Assembly: GCA_027625915.1 (NCBI GenBank)
Contig: JANTQA010000051.1
Span: 1,860,501 to 1,924,500, forward strand
Source of the DNA: Anaeramoeba flamelloides
Lineage: Eukaryota; Metamonada; Anaeramoebidae
DNA: 64,000 nucleotides
Direction of reading: 5' to 3'
This document shows, in pieces, positions 23,501-35,568 of this stretch. A program made the translations under genes and the position numbers. Positions within the stretch are counted from its first letter, which is position 1. Each line of letters opens with the position of its first letter. A model generated the notes under the pieces. It was not told the origin of the DNA. It did not search any database and saw nothing but the letters and a program-made list of their open reading frames with translations.

Positions 23501-24977
23501 TTAATTATAAATAATAAAATTAAAAAGTATTTCTTGAGATAATAAGTTGAATTTTCCAGATTTTAAAAAAGTATTTCGGGAGAATTTTTAATTCGATTCT
23601 TTGGTTCTTTTTCTCATATTTTTTCATTTAATCCCGAGAAAAAATAGATTTGGTCTGTTCTTTGAATCAAAAAATTATATTCTTTACAAGTTTAAAATAA
23701 TTATTGTAATTTTTTTGAGATTAAGTAGATTTTTTAAACTTGGATATTTTAGAACTTAGCGGTTTCATTTTTAAAGTTTATTTTTGTACACTTCCTTCAT
23801 AAGCAATAAGATTTCAATCTTCTTTCAAAGAAAATAATTTTTTTTAAATAATTTGGAAATATGTTGGAATTTGAACTTTTCAAAAATGAGAAAAATGGAT
23901 CAATCTTTTAAAAACAATAATTCATTTCGGAAAATAGTATTAAAAGTAACTTTGGTTTTATAGTTATCAGATTTTTACTTTGGTTTTCAATTTCAAGATA
24001 CGGTAAAATTTTTTTTAATTTGTTAGTAAATTTACTTGAAGATTTTTTTTAGTTTTCTAGTCCCTTAATCCAGTGAAATGCATTCTTCAAAGCTTTTGTA
24101 AAATGGAAAATGAACAAAAATTTTCAGATATTTATTTGAATTTAGCAGTATTATTTACTCTTTAATATGGGGTGGCTTTAATTACATAACACTCTCATGG
24201 AAATCGAATTTACTTTCAGAAATGTGCTTTCTAAAAAGAAAAAAAATACAGGATTTGTTCGTTAGTCATCCAAATAAAAAAAAAAAGTACTTTTTTGCAA
24301 AGAGAAAAAAAAGATTCTTTTCAAACCATTTATTAAAAGAATTCTTTTCGTTATTTCGAAAATGGAAAACAAAAAAATCTTAATAATTTATCTTTTCCAA
24401 ATTTTGACAATCCAAATATAATGTTGAAAATAAGGGAAGGTGTTGAAAAGTTATGTTATGTTTTTGTCTTGTTTTTCTTGACACAATTTTCTTTTTAATT
24501 TTTGATAAAATTCGAACAAAAAGAAACCAAATTCTCAAATCATGAAGGTTGTATTTTCAGTTGTAAAAACACAAATTTTCTTATTTTCTAATGCCTCCTT
24601 CGAAGAGAGACTACCAACAAATTAAGGACATTCGAGTTAAAATAATTTCGAAAAAGAAAATCTATTTACAAAATTCGACCAAAAGCAAACTCAAAATTTT
24701 GCTAGAAAAAACGATTAGCAAATTATATTCACAAAATTTGGCCTTAGGAAAATGCCGATAGATTCCACTCTGCAATTTTATCTTTTCAGATTTCTGAAAG
24801 TAAAAATCCACTGAATGAAATTTCCAAAAATCAACAAAAAGTGCAGATAACGATCTAAATTTCCACAGTTAAGATCAACTGAATTTCGAAATTGAAAATA
24901 TAAAATAAATATACATTTTTTATCTTTTTCTTGTCTTCTTATTTTTTTTTGTAAAAACACAAAATATTGAACATTAA
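23501..24977. other. AT-rich 5' flank of the E2F-like gene
   Basis: No additional gene is supported. It presumably contains the promoter of the gene starting at 24978; I see no motif I would name. Confidence 0.4.
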
Positions 24978-25453
24978 ATGACATTAAATACTAATTATTA
25001 TTCCCTCTTTTGGTCCTATGGTAATTTTCTCTACTCTACTTTCCAACCTCAACAAACAATCAAACTTCACCGAACAACAAAGAAGTTCTTTCAAAAATAC
25101 AATTTGTATTACAAGAATGTGAACAAACAAATTGTCCAAAGACTAGAAAGTGTTCAACAGTTGTTAATACAAAACCGTATACTTCTTCACCGATCGCAAA
25201 GCACACGAAAAAAGAAAAAAACTTTAAACAACCCTAAAAAACAAAAATTCTTTCTGAGCAGGGTTTATTCGCAACTTTTCCTCACCAAACCCAAATCTGA
25301 AAATTTTAATAAAATCATTGTTGAGAAGAATTTGAAAAAATCGCAAAAACGGAGATTAAAAGAGTTAGAATCATTAGAAAATTCACGATCAGAAAAAACA
25401 ATTGGACTGTTAAGTTTTAAGTTGATTCAACTTGTACAACAAAGTTTGTGAAT

Positions 25454-25488
<35 letters not shown>

Positions 25489-26840
25489 CAAAAATAATTT
25501 TTTTTGTTATTTTAAAATTTTGCTTTTTCTTTTTTTTTTCAAAAATAAAATAAAAAATAAAAAATTAAAAAAAAACAAAAAAATTTCTTTGGTTCAATAC
25601 AGGATCTTATACTTGTGAAGAATTGACCGAAACAACTGGATTTTTAAAACAAAGAGTCTCAAATGTTCTTCGAATTTACAAACTTTTGAATCTTGTTACA
25701 CTCGATTTACAAACCTCCAAATATGAATGGAATTGGACACAATCTGAAATGTTACCAGAAATTAATGAAAGAATCATTGAATACTTCCAAAAATTTGAAA
25801 AGAAACGACAACTTTTGGAGAGGCTTTCACAAATCCAACAAAAATTTGTTTCCAGATTCAGCGAAAATCAACAACAAGTTCTCGCTAGCAAAGTGAACAC
25901 AAAGATCAATGGAATTATTGAGACCTTATCAGATTCAAAGATAAGTGAGTCAAGTCAATTCAGAAAATACGCCAATTGTAACAAGGCTTGCGGGAATACA
26001 AACGAGCACGAAACAGAAAACAAAATTTTTTACAATTTGAACAAAAGCATTCCAAACAATTTTTCAATCAAAATTGAAAACAACAATGCCAACAATAATA
26101 TTAAAGAAAAGATAACCAAGCCAAAAAGAACAAGAACAAGAACAAAAACTAGTAACAGAAGCAAAAGCAGAAACAAACAAGCAATCAAACAAGAAAATGT
26201 TTCGCAGCCAATTTCGATTCCACTTGAGCTTCCACTTCCACTGCCACTTCCACAAGCAAATTATGAAACTTTTACAACACAAAACGTGTCGAACACAAAC
26301 GAAGTCAAGAAGGAATATTTTAACAACACCAATCATCAAACCCAAAAATCTAGTTCCATGATCAACCCAAATACAAACACAAATACTTTCAAATTTGTTG
26401 TGAATGAGCAAAAACACGAATTTCAAAAAAATTTCACGATGCCAACCCAAACCAATCTTAATAGCACTGTGCAAATTCTCCAAGATTTGGAATCCGACAA
26501 GGCCACAAATTCACCCCAATTTGCCGAAACAGATTTTTACGAAAATTCTTCTTCATCGTCCCCATTTTTCTTTGAAACAACTTCTGTCTCTCCTTTGGAA
26601 ATGCCAAACTTTGAAAACATGAAGCTCGAAGACGACGATGAAGACCCCTTAGAACTCTTCCCAAGTAATGAAATGAACGATTTTTCATTTGATAACTTTT
26701 CGAATCAAACCATTGGAAATGATTCGACACAAACTTGGGAGAACTCGCAAACACTCCAAACACCCTTTTCTGACTTTAATGTATTTTTACCCGATCAAAT
26801 AGTTAGAAATGGTAGTAATTCTAATTTGTCTTTTTTCTAA
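24978..26840 (+). CDS. E2F/DP-family-like transcription factor, two exons
   Basis: E2F factors bind promoters of S-phase genes through a winged helix and dimerise with DP. Exon 1 (24978-25443) gives a basic N-terminus and the start of the winged helix, EKTIGLLSFKLIQLVQQ, which matches the E2F pattern GLLTKKFIQLL. Exon 2 (25603-26840) continues SYTCEELTETTGFLKQRVSN, VLRIYKLLNLV and YEWNW, matching recognition helix and wing. A leucine-rich coiled coil follows (residues about 200-230: YFQKFEKKRQLLERLSQIQQ), then a basic patch (KPKRTRTRTKT), an Asn/Ser linker and an acidic C-terminus (EDDDEDPLELFPS), possibly activating or pocket-protein binding. Acceptor AATACAG at 25602 is firm; the only donor preserving frame is GTTTGT at 25444, giving 567 residues. 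The DNA-contact motif, normally RRIYDI, reads QRVSNV here, so binding specificity may differ. Remote E2F/DP kinship is likely but not certain. Confidence 0.65.
25444..25602 (+). other. Intron of the E2F-like gene
   Basis: 159 bp, containing a poly-T run of about 25 and ending TTTCTTTGGTTCAATACAG. The in-frame stop shortly after 25446 shows that the exons are not contiguous. The donor (A/GTTTGT) is weaker than others in the window and is chosen by reading phase. Confidence 0.6.
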
Positions 26841-27099
26841 TTTGATTATTTAATTATTATTTTTTCCTATTTTCTTATTTTTTTCTTTATTTTTACATTA
26901 TTTTTGGGGCACTTTTTTTTTTCTTGGTTCTTGAATAAAAGCCCTATAAATAATTTAAACTATAACACAAAAAATAATTTTGTACGAAATTATTCTTTTG
27001 TAGGCTGTCACTTAATATTGTTTTTCTATTTCTTTTTCTTATACTTCTTCTTCTTTTTTTTTTTGAACAAACTTCTCTTATTTTTTTTCTCTCTCTTTT

Positions 27100-27140
<41 letters not shown>

Positions 27141-28041
27141 CATTTTCTTTATATTAGATTTAATTATATACAATTTTGTTTTTCATTTTTATTTCAATTA
27201 TTATATATTTTATTTATTTCACAATTTTTTATATTTGGTTTTATTTTTTTTACTCAATTTTGATTATTGCACCTAAATTTTGAACAATTGAAAAAACAAT
27301 CAAATATTGAGCTAAAAAAAATCGATAATGTAGAAATGTATCAGAAACCACCCAAACATTTATTTGAACAAAAAATATACAAAAAAAATAAAGATAGTCA
27401 ACTTTTTTTTTATTTTCCTTAATATTTTTGATTTTTTTTTCCTTCGTGTTTGATTTTTTATGACAGATATTCAATAATTTAAATTTTGAGTGATAAAATT
27501 TTATTATCACCGATTAGATCGGTTATCACTAATTTGATTTTTTTTTTTGTTAATTAAAATAGTTTTTTTCAAATGTATTATTATTTCCGATAATATTATT
27601 GTCAACTTAAGGGAGTAGCCAGATAAAGGAAAATTCTTCACTTTTTTGCAATTTTGAAAGGGATCAGAAAATAACATTTTTTACTTTAGTTGTCCCTCAT
27701 TGATTTTTATTATTTAAAGCACTTCATTCATTTGATTTATTAAATTTTTTTTTCAAAGGTTTTAAGAAATTGCCACAATAGAATGCTGAGTTGAATTGTT
27801 TAAAATAGTATTTCGAATGTTGAATAACTTATCTTATATCCTTATCTTACCATTCTATTGTGGCATGTAATTTTTACCATTTTTTATTTTTTCATCATTT
27901 TTGAATTTTTTTACCTCATGACAAAAAAAACAATTAGAAATATTTTTTTATTAGTGACATTAGGGATTAATGAATTTTGTTTAAAAAGAACAACAACATT
28001 CCAATTGAGAGAATCACAAAAGGAAATATGAATGGTACTTA
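26841..28041. other. Poly-T rich 3' flank and hairpin
   Basis: A homopolymer-like T tract lies at 27101-27140, then AT-rich DNA. At 27772-27866 a short foldback has arms TTGCCACAATAGAATG and CATTCTATTGTGGCA around a loop of about 65 bases. Open frames here are translations of T-runs and are not called. Confidence 0.5.
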
Positions 28042-28237
28042 CAGTCAGTTTCACTTTTAAGGCACAAACTTTCAACGAAATTTAAGGCACAAAAAAATCT
28101 CAAATTAAGGCACAAAATTTGGAATTTTTTTTTTTACAATTTATTTTACTAGAATTTGAATTTTATGCTTTAATTTGAGATTTTTTTTGTGCCTTAAATT
28201 TCGTTGTAAGTTTGTGCCTTAAAAGTGAAACTGACTG
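28042..28237. mobile_element. Family C hairpin MITE, copy 1 (best preserved)
   Basis: 196 bp flanked by TA on both sides. The ends are CAGTCAGTTTCACTTTTAAG and its exact inverse, and the arms stay complementary for about 75 bp. Each arm contains three spaced copies of AAGGCACAAA. CAGT ends and TA flanks point to a Tc1/mariner-type mobiliser. The short loop means the whole element can fold into one hairpin. Confidence 0.8.
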
Positions 28238-28499
28238 TAAATAGCTAGAAGGATTCCAAAAAATATAATAATTATCCCAAAAACATATCTTGTTAGGATT
28301 TTAAATAGTTGGATTTAGTGGAATTGGAGAAGTGAATAGGATTATATTTTATCAAATTTTAAACCACAAAATAGCTCTAAGTTTTCTTCAAAGAATCTGA
28401 AATTATCTTCTCACAAAAAAAATAACTTAATATATTCCAAAAATTTGGATATATCTCACAAAATCAAAAATGGGAAAGAAGAAACTCACTTTATTATAT

Positions 28500-28980
28500 T
28501 TTTTCAAACGTAATATAAAATCACATTTAAGTAAGATAGTATTAATGTTTTTATGAGTAATCATTTTCATCCAAATAAAAGAAAACAATATAAAACAAAA
28601 AAATCAGTTTATCCAAAATAAATAAAACGAGTGGAACAATTAATATATTAGAAATTTGTCAAAATTTCACCAACAATTGTTGATCCATCAAATGATAAGA
28701 TACCATAGACCAATTGTATGTGGATTTTTCAATTTAAGAAACTCAACAGTAACTATCGATCAACCATCGATTAAAAATTTCAGATCTAACAAAACAGATG
28801 AAGTAAACGAAAAATTGAAAATGAAAACAAAAACAAAAAAGACAAAAATAGAAATAGTTTGTTAAATCAAATTTATTCCAAATTGAATGTAAAGTATGAT
28901 ATTGTTATTCTTTCGACTGTTTAAAATCATGCCAAAATTTTTGGAATTGAGTTTATTTTAATTAAAAAAAAAAATAAAAT
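28500..28980. repeat. Family I interspersed repeat
   Basis: The word TTGATCCATCAAATG and its surroundings recur at 63.47-63.62 kb, with TCGATCAACC / TTGATCGAACC further on. The open frame at 28656-28865 lies inside this repeat and is probably not a gene. Confidence 0.35.
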
Positions 28981-29629
28981 AAAAACTATTTTATCAATAT
29001 ATTCTCTTTTTTTTATTGTTTAACATTACTAAAAATTAAAATAAGAAATAATTTTTTAAAAAATGAATTTTTTAGAGAATCTACGATCACACGAGACTAA
29101 AATAAAATACTCTTATCTCATCCCTCTCAAATTTTTATCATGTTTTATTGTGTATCTACCCCATTAAGGGATGCACTTCACCACAGCTTTAACTTTAATC
29201 AAAGTATGTTCTAATCGGGTATAAATGATATTAGTTATTATGCCACTAACAAAGCTATTATCAATATTAATGCACAATAAATTATTACATTTTTATACGA
29301 AGGATCACTATTTAAAATAGATCATATTGGAAATTTTTTTTAATTCCTTTCCCCCCAAATATAAAAGTTAAACTCAAAATAATAGTATGATAGTATTTAA
29401 TAATTCTTTTTTAGAACCCCCATAAGTAACCATTTTGACTATTTTTTTAATTTCAAAGATTAAAACAATTAATGTCAACATAAAATATCAATGAAAAATT
29501 ATTAATTTTGATTCCTTTTTATAAAGCTAATTGTAACATCAATATATTTCCAAGATTTCAGAAATAATTGGTCAAAAAGAATCTCAGAGTTAATTATTTA
29601 ATTTTTAAAAAAATTGAATTTTTTTACTA

Positions 29630-29905
29630 CTAATCCACATTACGTGATATATTAAGAAAGATATTTTGCAACTTTGTAGCCTAAATATTGATAATTCAAC
29701 GTTTAAATACTCTTTCAAAATGAATATTTTTTTTCAAAGCTGTTATTTTTTTTACTTTACAATAATCATTTTTGAGTTGATCAGATCAACAATAATATAA
29801 TTTTACTAATCAAATTGTTATCAAAATATGAGACAGGAAGAACATTTACAATATATACCAAAGAAATAAATACTTTAATCGTGGACTTTATCGGGGTATA
29901 TGCTA
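29630..29905 (+). repeat. Family E interspersed repeat
   Basis: It resembles 48.46-48.77 kb in the same orientation: ACATTACGTG/GTAATCTACATT near the start, ATCATTTTTGAGTTGATCAG against ATCATTTTTAATTGATGAG in the middle, and TATATGCTAATCCC against TATATGCTAGTCCC at the end. The match is weak and was aligned by eye. Confidence 0.35.
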
Positions 29906-30367
29906 ATCCCTTAATGGAAAAAATTCAAATAAAAAAAAATCGGATTTTTCAGATCTAAATTTCACAAATCCAAAAAAGTTTCAAATATAAAATTGTTTGA
30001 ATTTTCTTTTAATTTCTAAAATTTAAAAAAATAAGTAGGTTTTTTTTTACAGAACTCAACTGAATAGTTGAACGAAAAACTATTTATTTTTTTCAAGGAA
30101 GTGTTTTTTTTTTATATAAAACCCCAATTAAATTTAATTTATAGTTATTTTCTAATACTATTTCTCCAAGAAGATGAGAATTTTACTAAATTATTGAAAT
30201 AATAATAACTCATTTGAAAACTGAAAAAATAAAAATTAATGAAATATATCATAAAAATCAGATTATTACCTTTCCAGTATTTACTTTAATTATATTTTCA
30301 GAAATAAATTATTATTTTAAAAAAGTTTGATCCCTTTTGAAACAAAAACTTATATGGTTAATATATT

Positions 30368-30561
30368 CAGATAGTTCCACTTTTAAGACAAAAACTTTCA
30401 ACTAAATTTAATCCACAACAAAATCTCAATTTAGGGCACAAATTTTTTTTTTTTTTTTTACAATTTATTTTACTAAATTCTGAATTTTGGGCCTTGATTT
30501 GGATTTTTTTTTTGTTTCTTAAATTTTGTTGAATTTCGTGCCTTAAACGTGGAACTGACTG
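30368..30561. mobile_element. Family C hairpin MITE, copy 2
   Basis: 194 bp, nearly the same length as copy 1. The right end GGAACTGACTG is followed by TA; the left end is degraded (CAGATAGTTCCACTTTTAAG). Arms are more diverged than in copy 1, so this copy looks older. Confidence 0.65.
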
Positions 30562-31353
30562 TAATTTATTTATTATTTTTTTTTTTTATATTTGAGCTAA
30601 ATTATAAAATTTTATTTGTCAGCACAGAGTATTGAAAATTACTCAAAATGGGGTTTTTGTCAAAATAAAACTGTTTTATTTAATATTTTTTTTTGAATTA
30701 TTCAAAACCAAAAATTGAGATTGTAAAAACTAATTTTTTTTAAATATCATTTATGAAAAGGTTTTCACTTTTGTAGTATTCAAACTTTTTATATATATTC
30801 AAATTAAAAAAAATCAGGACTCGGGTTTGTAATATCATATAGTGTCTGATATGAGAAGAAAGGCATCTTTCTGAAAAAAAAAAAACGATTCATTTTATAA
30901 AAATAAAAAAACTTTTCAAAAGTTTTTATTCTGGCGATCAAAAAATAACAAAATTCCAAACTTTTTTATAATAGTTTTACAGAATTTAAATTCCTAAAAA
31001 TGCACAACTATTAAAAATGAAAGCATTTAAAAAATTGTGATTATTTTTTTATTGTCAAATTTAATTAAATCCCTGTGGAAACAATATCTCTATTACCTTT
31101 GGAAAAATAATAAATAAAAGTTCCCCATGGTATGAGTTGATTGTGATTGTTTATACAAGCATTAAAATAAATTATTTTTACAATTAAAATTTTTGGATTT
31201 TATCATTTCTCAAAAATCTTTTTCAAATAAAAAAAAAAAAAGAAATATAAAGTATTAACAAATATTATTATTGGTTTTTATGGAACTATTAATTTGTTAG
31301 TGGATTATAAGTGAAAAGGTGTACATATTTGATTTTGGTGAAAACAATAATTA

Positions 31354-31841
31354 CAGTTATCAATGTAATACATATGCAACGAATATAATCGATGTTTCAA
31401 AATATAAATCTAATTCATTTTTTTTTTCTTGATCCAATGTATTATCTAACCTGGCTACCTACTGGTATATCCAAGTCCAAATCAAATCTAAATATAAATA
31501 TCTGTATATTTTCAATAAAATTTAAATTAGGATATAAATTTGTTGAATATGTTCCATAATATTTTCAATTTTTTGAGATATTTTGTTTTTTTGGAGATGA
31601 AAATTTTACCAAAAAATTTACTATTTATTTGAAGATAAATTTTCCAATTTGATAGGTCATTTTTAGACTTTCTTTTTAAATAATAGAACTTTTAGATACA
31701 AATATCATGGTTTAATTAGGATTAATTATCAGTTTCCTGGTCGGTTTGATATGTAGGCCTTCTATAACAAAAAAAAAAAAAAAACGCTATTTAATTTGAA
31801 ATATTGGTTAAATTTTTTTACACACTTTATGTAGATTACAG
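31354..31841 (+). mobile_element. Family B MITE, copy 2
   Basis: TA flanks both ends (CAGTTATCAATGTAATAC at left, GTAGATTACAG at right). Internal words shared with copy 1 include ATATTTTCAATAAAATTTAAA, AATAATAGAACTT and GTTTGATATGTAGGCCTTC. The right flank matches inverted family K sequence (TTTTTTGGACAGT, about 31895-31905 in reverse), so it too probably inserted into a K copy. Confidence 0.65.
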
Positions 31842-32071
31842 TAAAATAAATACTATTTGTTGTAAAAAAAAAATAGAATTAGATCTTCGTTTAACTGTCC
31901 AAAAAAGGGTTATTCAAGTCTTTAAAAATTCCCAAATTTTTTCCTAGAGTGTTGAAGCTTCAGTTATTATTTCTTTTTAAGAAATATGACTTTGAAAGTA
32001 TATTTTAATTTTTGGGATAAGATTTTTCCAAAAGCAGTTGTGTAGATTCTGATCTTTTTATTTTACAATTA

Positions 32072-32740
32072 CAATCAACTCCACTATTAAGGCACAAAGT
32101 TTCATCAAAAATTAAGAAAAAAAAAATTACAAATTAAAGTACAAAATTTTGATTCTACTGTAGTCAAAATAAAGCGTGCAAAAAAAATTCTGCGTGTTTC
32201 AAAATAAAAAGCGTGTTTTTTGTTCTAGAAAACCTATCCATCAACTAACCAATCAAAGAAACTGATAATAAAACCTAAATAAATTTGGTATTGGTTTCTT
32301 AAAGTTCTATTATTTAAAAAGAAATTCTAAAAATATAGGATCAAATTCCAAAATTTATCTCAAAAAATTGAGTAAATTCTTGTGAAAATTTTAAAAATCA
32401 AAAAATCAAAAAAAATGAGAATATTACAAAAATTTTCAACCATTTGCATGGATAATTTAAATTTTACTGAAAATAACCAGACCTTTACCTTCAAAATTAA
32501 TTTGAACTTAGGTATACTATTTGGCAGTAGATTGGATGTTGCCTTGGTACAAGAAGAAAAAAAAGCACCGATAATATTTTGAAACACGGATTATAGTCTT
32601 TGGTCAAGTATTATTTTGATCACACTAGTAAAGTAATTTGTGAAAATTCAAATTCCAAAAAAATGTAGTGCCTTAATTTGAGATTGTTTATGTCCCTTAA
32701 ATTTTGTTGAAAGTTTGTAACACAAAACTGAAACTGGCTT
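32072..32740. mobile_element. Family C hairpin MITE, copy 3, split by a family B element
   Basis: The left arm (CAATCAACTCCACTATTAAG) is at 32072-32157 and the right arm (TGCCTTAATTTGAGATTG, GAAACTGGC) at 32629-32740. Taken together they total about 197 bp, the length of the intact copy at 28.0 kb. The interruption is exactly one family B element. Confidence 0.75.
32158..32627 (-). mobile_element. Family B MITE, copy 3 (inserted in family C)
   Basis: In reverse orientation it aligns with copy 1 along its length: TAATCCGTGTTTCAAAATA, TTTTCAGTAAAATTTAAATT, TTTCTTTGATTGGTTAG and TTTTATTTTGAAACACGC. TA lies at both junctions with the host element. The open frames here on both strands are by-products. 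Confidence 0.75.
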
Positions 32741-33121
32741 TAACATTTTATTCTTAAGTGTTTTTTTAAGCACATTAGTACCGTTTTGAACTTGAACAAA
32801 AAATAAAATCAAAAAAAACGAAAATATTGTTATTTTTCCAAAAAAAATATTTTTATAAGTATTTTATTGGTAAATATGCCCCATTAACCAAATTGAATAA
32901 ACCATTTTTAGAATGAATTTTAAGTAATAGTTTGGAAGTTTTGGTATTAAAGCGAAATTATTTTTCTAGTAAGCTATTAGAAGAATTGCTATTCTCCAAG
33001 CGTAAAAATCCACTTTTTAATACTTCAACAAATACCCTTAAATAAAACTCTGAATATTCTTTTAGGATTTTTGAAAAAAAAGTTCAACCCAGTTTTTAAT
33101 TAGGGGAAACATTAATAAACT

Positions 33122-33620
33122 ATCATTCAAAATCATTGGCCCATCAAAAATCAAAATTTAAAGAAAAATATTTTTAATACTTGTAGTTATCTATTATAAT
33201 ATCAAAATTTTTATTTTAGTATTTGGTTCACTACTCCAGGGGTATTTGTTTTTCTTCAAAAAATAAAATAAAAAAAGTTAAAAAAAATTTTTTAAAAAAT
33301 TGGGACATTTATTTTGAATGAAGCATTACATGAAAAAAATTTTTTAAAAATTAATAAAACCCATTTATCGATCCTCCTTCCCTTTGAATAACTAAATCTA
33401 ATCTCTTTTTCATTTTTGAAACGAATTTTTCATTAATTCATCTGTTACTTCTTTTCAAATTTTGATTTTCATTTTCCTTTTTAACAAAACACTTTTGAAA
33501 AAATAAAAAAGAGAAAAAATGATTTATTTACAAACTTTTCATTGTGGGGGGGAAAACTTTAAAACGATACAAAAGCAATTCAAAATTGAAATATAAGGTG
33601 GGCCATTTATTTTGAATTTT
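33122..33620 (-). mobile_element. Internally deleted Tc1/mariner-like element, copy 2 (family L)
   Basis: Same 500-bp unit as 6.20-6.70 kb, with clearer ends: left ATTCAAAATCATTGGCCCAT, right GGGCCATTTATTTTGAAT. The transposase-tail stretch is present but more decayed than in the other copy. Confidence 0.5.
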
Positions 33621-34188
33621 AGTTTAGAACCCTTTTGAAAATGAAAAGTAAAATCAAGAAAAGAAGAAATAAAATAACTTCAAAGAATCACTCATGTAAT
33701 TATTTTCAACAAAAATGATCTTTAAATATTGTAAATTATTGAAATCTGAAAGCTGGTTTTGTCGATCTCTAAAATAATCAATTTTTTCAAAAAATTTTAC
33801 AGATCAGTTAATCCAATAAAAACCTTACCCAAAAGAGACTATTAGAAAAATGTTTTTGATTTAATCAATTCATTATTTCTTTTCCTTCTTTTTTTCATTA
33901 CTTAATAAATCTTACTTTTTTTTTCCAGTAAGTTTACGATTGATAGAACATTTTAAAATTTTTTTCCATCAATCGAACAATATTTTTTTTTAAGTTTTGC
34001 CAAATATTCAAAATTTGCATCGTTGAGCTTTGATTAAACGAAATAAGAAATACCTAAAGAAAGAAGTTTTGCCAGAATTTTTCTTTCGAATTGCAAAAGT
34101 CGTTTTAAAATAAGTGGAAAATTATTAGAAAATGGGTTAGTAATGAGAAAAAACTTCGCTTTTAAGATTCATAATAATTGACGATTTG
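33621..34188. other. AT-rich flank
   Basis: No supported feature. Earlier exons of the adjacent plus-strand gene could be here, but I could not identify one. Confidence 0.3.
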
Positions 34189-34768
34189 ATGAGGTGTCTT
34201 AAAATTCGTCAATTCGTGGCTGAGGTTAAAAGTTTTATTTGATTTGAATTAAATATTGAAAAAAAAGTACACATATTTTGATCCACAGATTTAATTCTGT
34301 AATTGTGTTCAATGTAAAGTCTACATTTACTTAATTTTTTATTTCATAGGCAACAAATCCAGCCATTAAATATATTTGGAAACGAGTAGGAATAAAAAAA
34401 ATAAAAAAACGAAAAATAAAACACTTGGTATTTAAAGATCCAAAATCTGGTTTTGAAAAAAATATTCTAACAGAATTTCTGACACCACACCTTAAAAAAG
34501 GGAGTGTTGTTGAGGGAAATTTTTCTTTTTTGCTCAATTTTGATATCAATATAAATTTTCGAAAACACAACACAAAAAGTAAACCGAAAAATAAGAATTC
34601 CTACAAAAAAAGCAAAAAAAAAGGAGAATGGTTCAAATATCAGATGTGTTGACATCATTCACCCTCTACAAAAATCTAAATCCTGTTTTTTTTTCAGACT
34701 TGGGTATTGGAAGACCAGAAATCACTAATCGATTCTTGGTTCAGTATCAAATTGACTTTAGAGGTTAG
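34189..34768 (+). CDS. Small spliced gene model, product unknown
   Basis: Three segments join in phase: 34189-34224 (ATG; MRCLKIRQFVAE), 34350-34647 (starts ATNPAIKYIWKRVGIKK, contains HLVFKDPKSGFEKNI and KKGSVVEGNFSFLLNF) and 34698-34768 (LGIGRPEITNRFLVQYQIDF, then TAG). Acceptors are good (TTTATTTCATAG, TTTTTTCAG). Donors are weaker (GTTAAA, GTTGAC), and the second intron is 50 bp, like the 51-bp intron at 9.4 kb. The total is 134 residues, rich in Lys and Asn with normal hydrophobic spacing; I do not recognise a family. The final exon may instead be spliced at GTTAGA to sequence near 35175, where a further open stretch (GTVILDPKTEIINFSFK) occurs. The exons look real; the exact model is uncertain. 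Confidence 0.4.
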
Positions 34769-35175
34769 ATCTTTGATTAGTCAAAATAGCTCAATTATAT
34801 TTACTGATTTTGTATCAATAATTTCATAATATTTACAAAATTTCAGAAATAAGCTGATTTTTTTGATTGAGAAATTCAAAAAATGAAATTTTGCTCATTT
34901 TTTGTCAAAAAATTACATTTTAATCTAACAAAATCATCCAAATTCTTTCTTCAAATTTATTTAAAGAACCCTATTCCTTGTCCATACACTCTTGTCAGCC
35001 TATTAGATTATTTCTTTTATTTCTACATTTATCAATAATTTTTTTCAGGAGTTAAATTTTCGTAATCGGTTAAAGTAAAAAATATTAGCCCCTTATTTAC
35101 ACCACAGTGCTTTCAAAAAGTAAAGAGCTTGATAATCTTCTCTTCATGTTTGAGTTTTTGGATTAGCTTCTATTT

Positions 35176-35311
35176 TATGAAAAACAACTATTCTGAAAAA
35201 CGATTATGGGGGACGGTTATTTTAGATCCAAAAACAGAGATAATTAATTTCTCATTCAAAATAATTCTAAGTGATCCTTCAAAAAAAAAAAATTTAATTA
35301 CACAAAAATAG
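35176..35311 (+). CDS. Exon-like segment, possibly part of the preceding gene
   Basis: After TTTTTGGATTAG the frame reads FYFMKNNYSEKRLWG, TVILDPKTEIINFSFK, then a stop at 35309-35311. A potential short intron (GTAAAG to GGATTAG) precedes it. The composition is coding-like. No family is recognised and linkage to 34.2-34.8 kb is a guess. Confidence 0.25.
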
Positions 35312-35568
35312 AAAATTGCATTCAAAATTAATTAAAATAATTTTCAAAAAAGGTGAGTAAAATAATAAATAAAAGATCTGAATACCGAATTAACAAAATT
35401 TATTTATATTAATCTGTGGTTGTTTATAAAATTATTAAAAGACAATAATTGTCTAGTTTTAAGTGGTAAAAAAAACAAAACAAAAAAAAAACAAAACAAA
35501 ACAAAATAAAATTAAAGAGAAAAACAAGAATACATAAAAAAAAAAAAAAATCAACAAAAAACAAAAAT

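Noticed and set aside
26904-27263. A 119-codon Phe/Leu-rich plus-strand frame that looks like a membrane protein.
   Set aside because: It is the translation of poly-T tracts following the E2F-like gene, with no natural residue diversity.
28656-28865. A 69-codon plus-strand frame.
   Set aside because: It sits within a repeat also found at 63.5 kb, where the frame is not kept.
32360-32587. Overlapping open frames on both strands.
   Set aside because: They fall inside the family B MITE and recur, degraded, in other copies.
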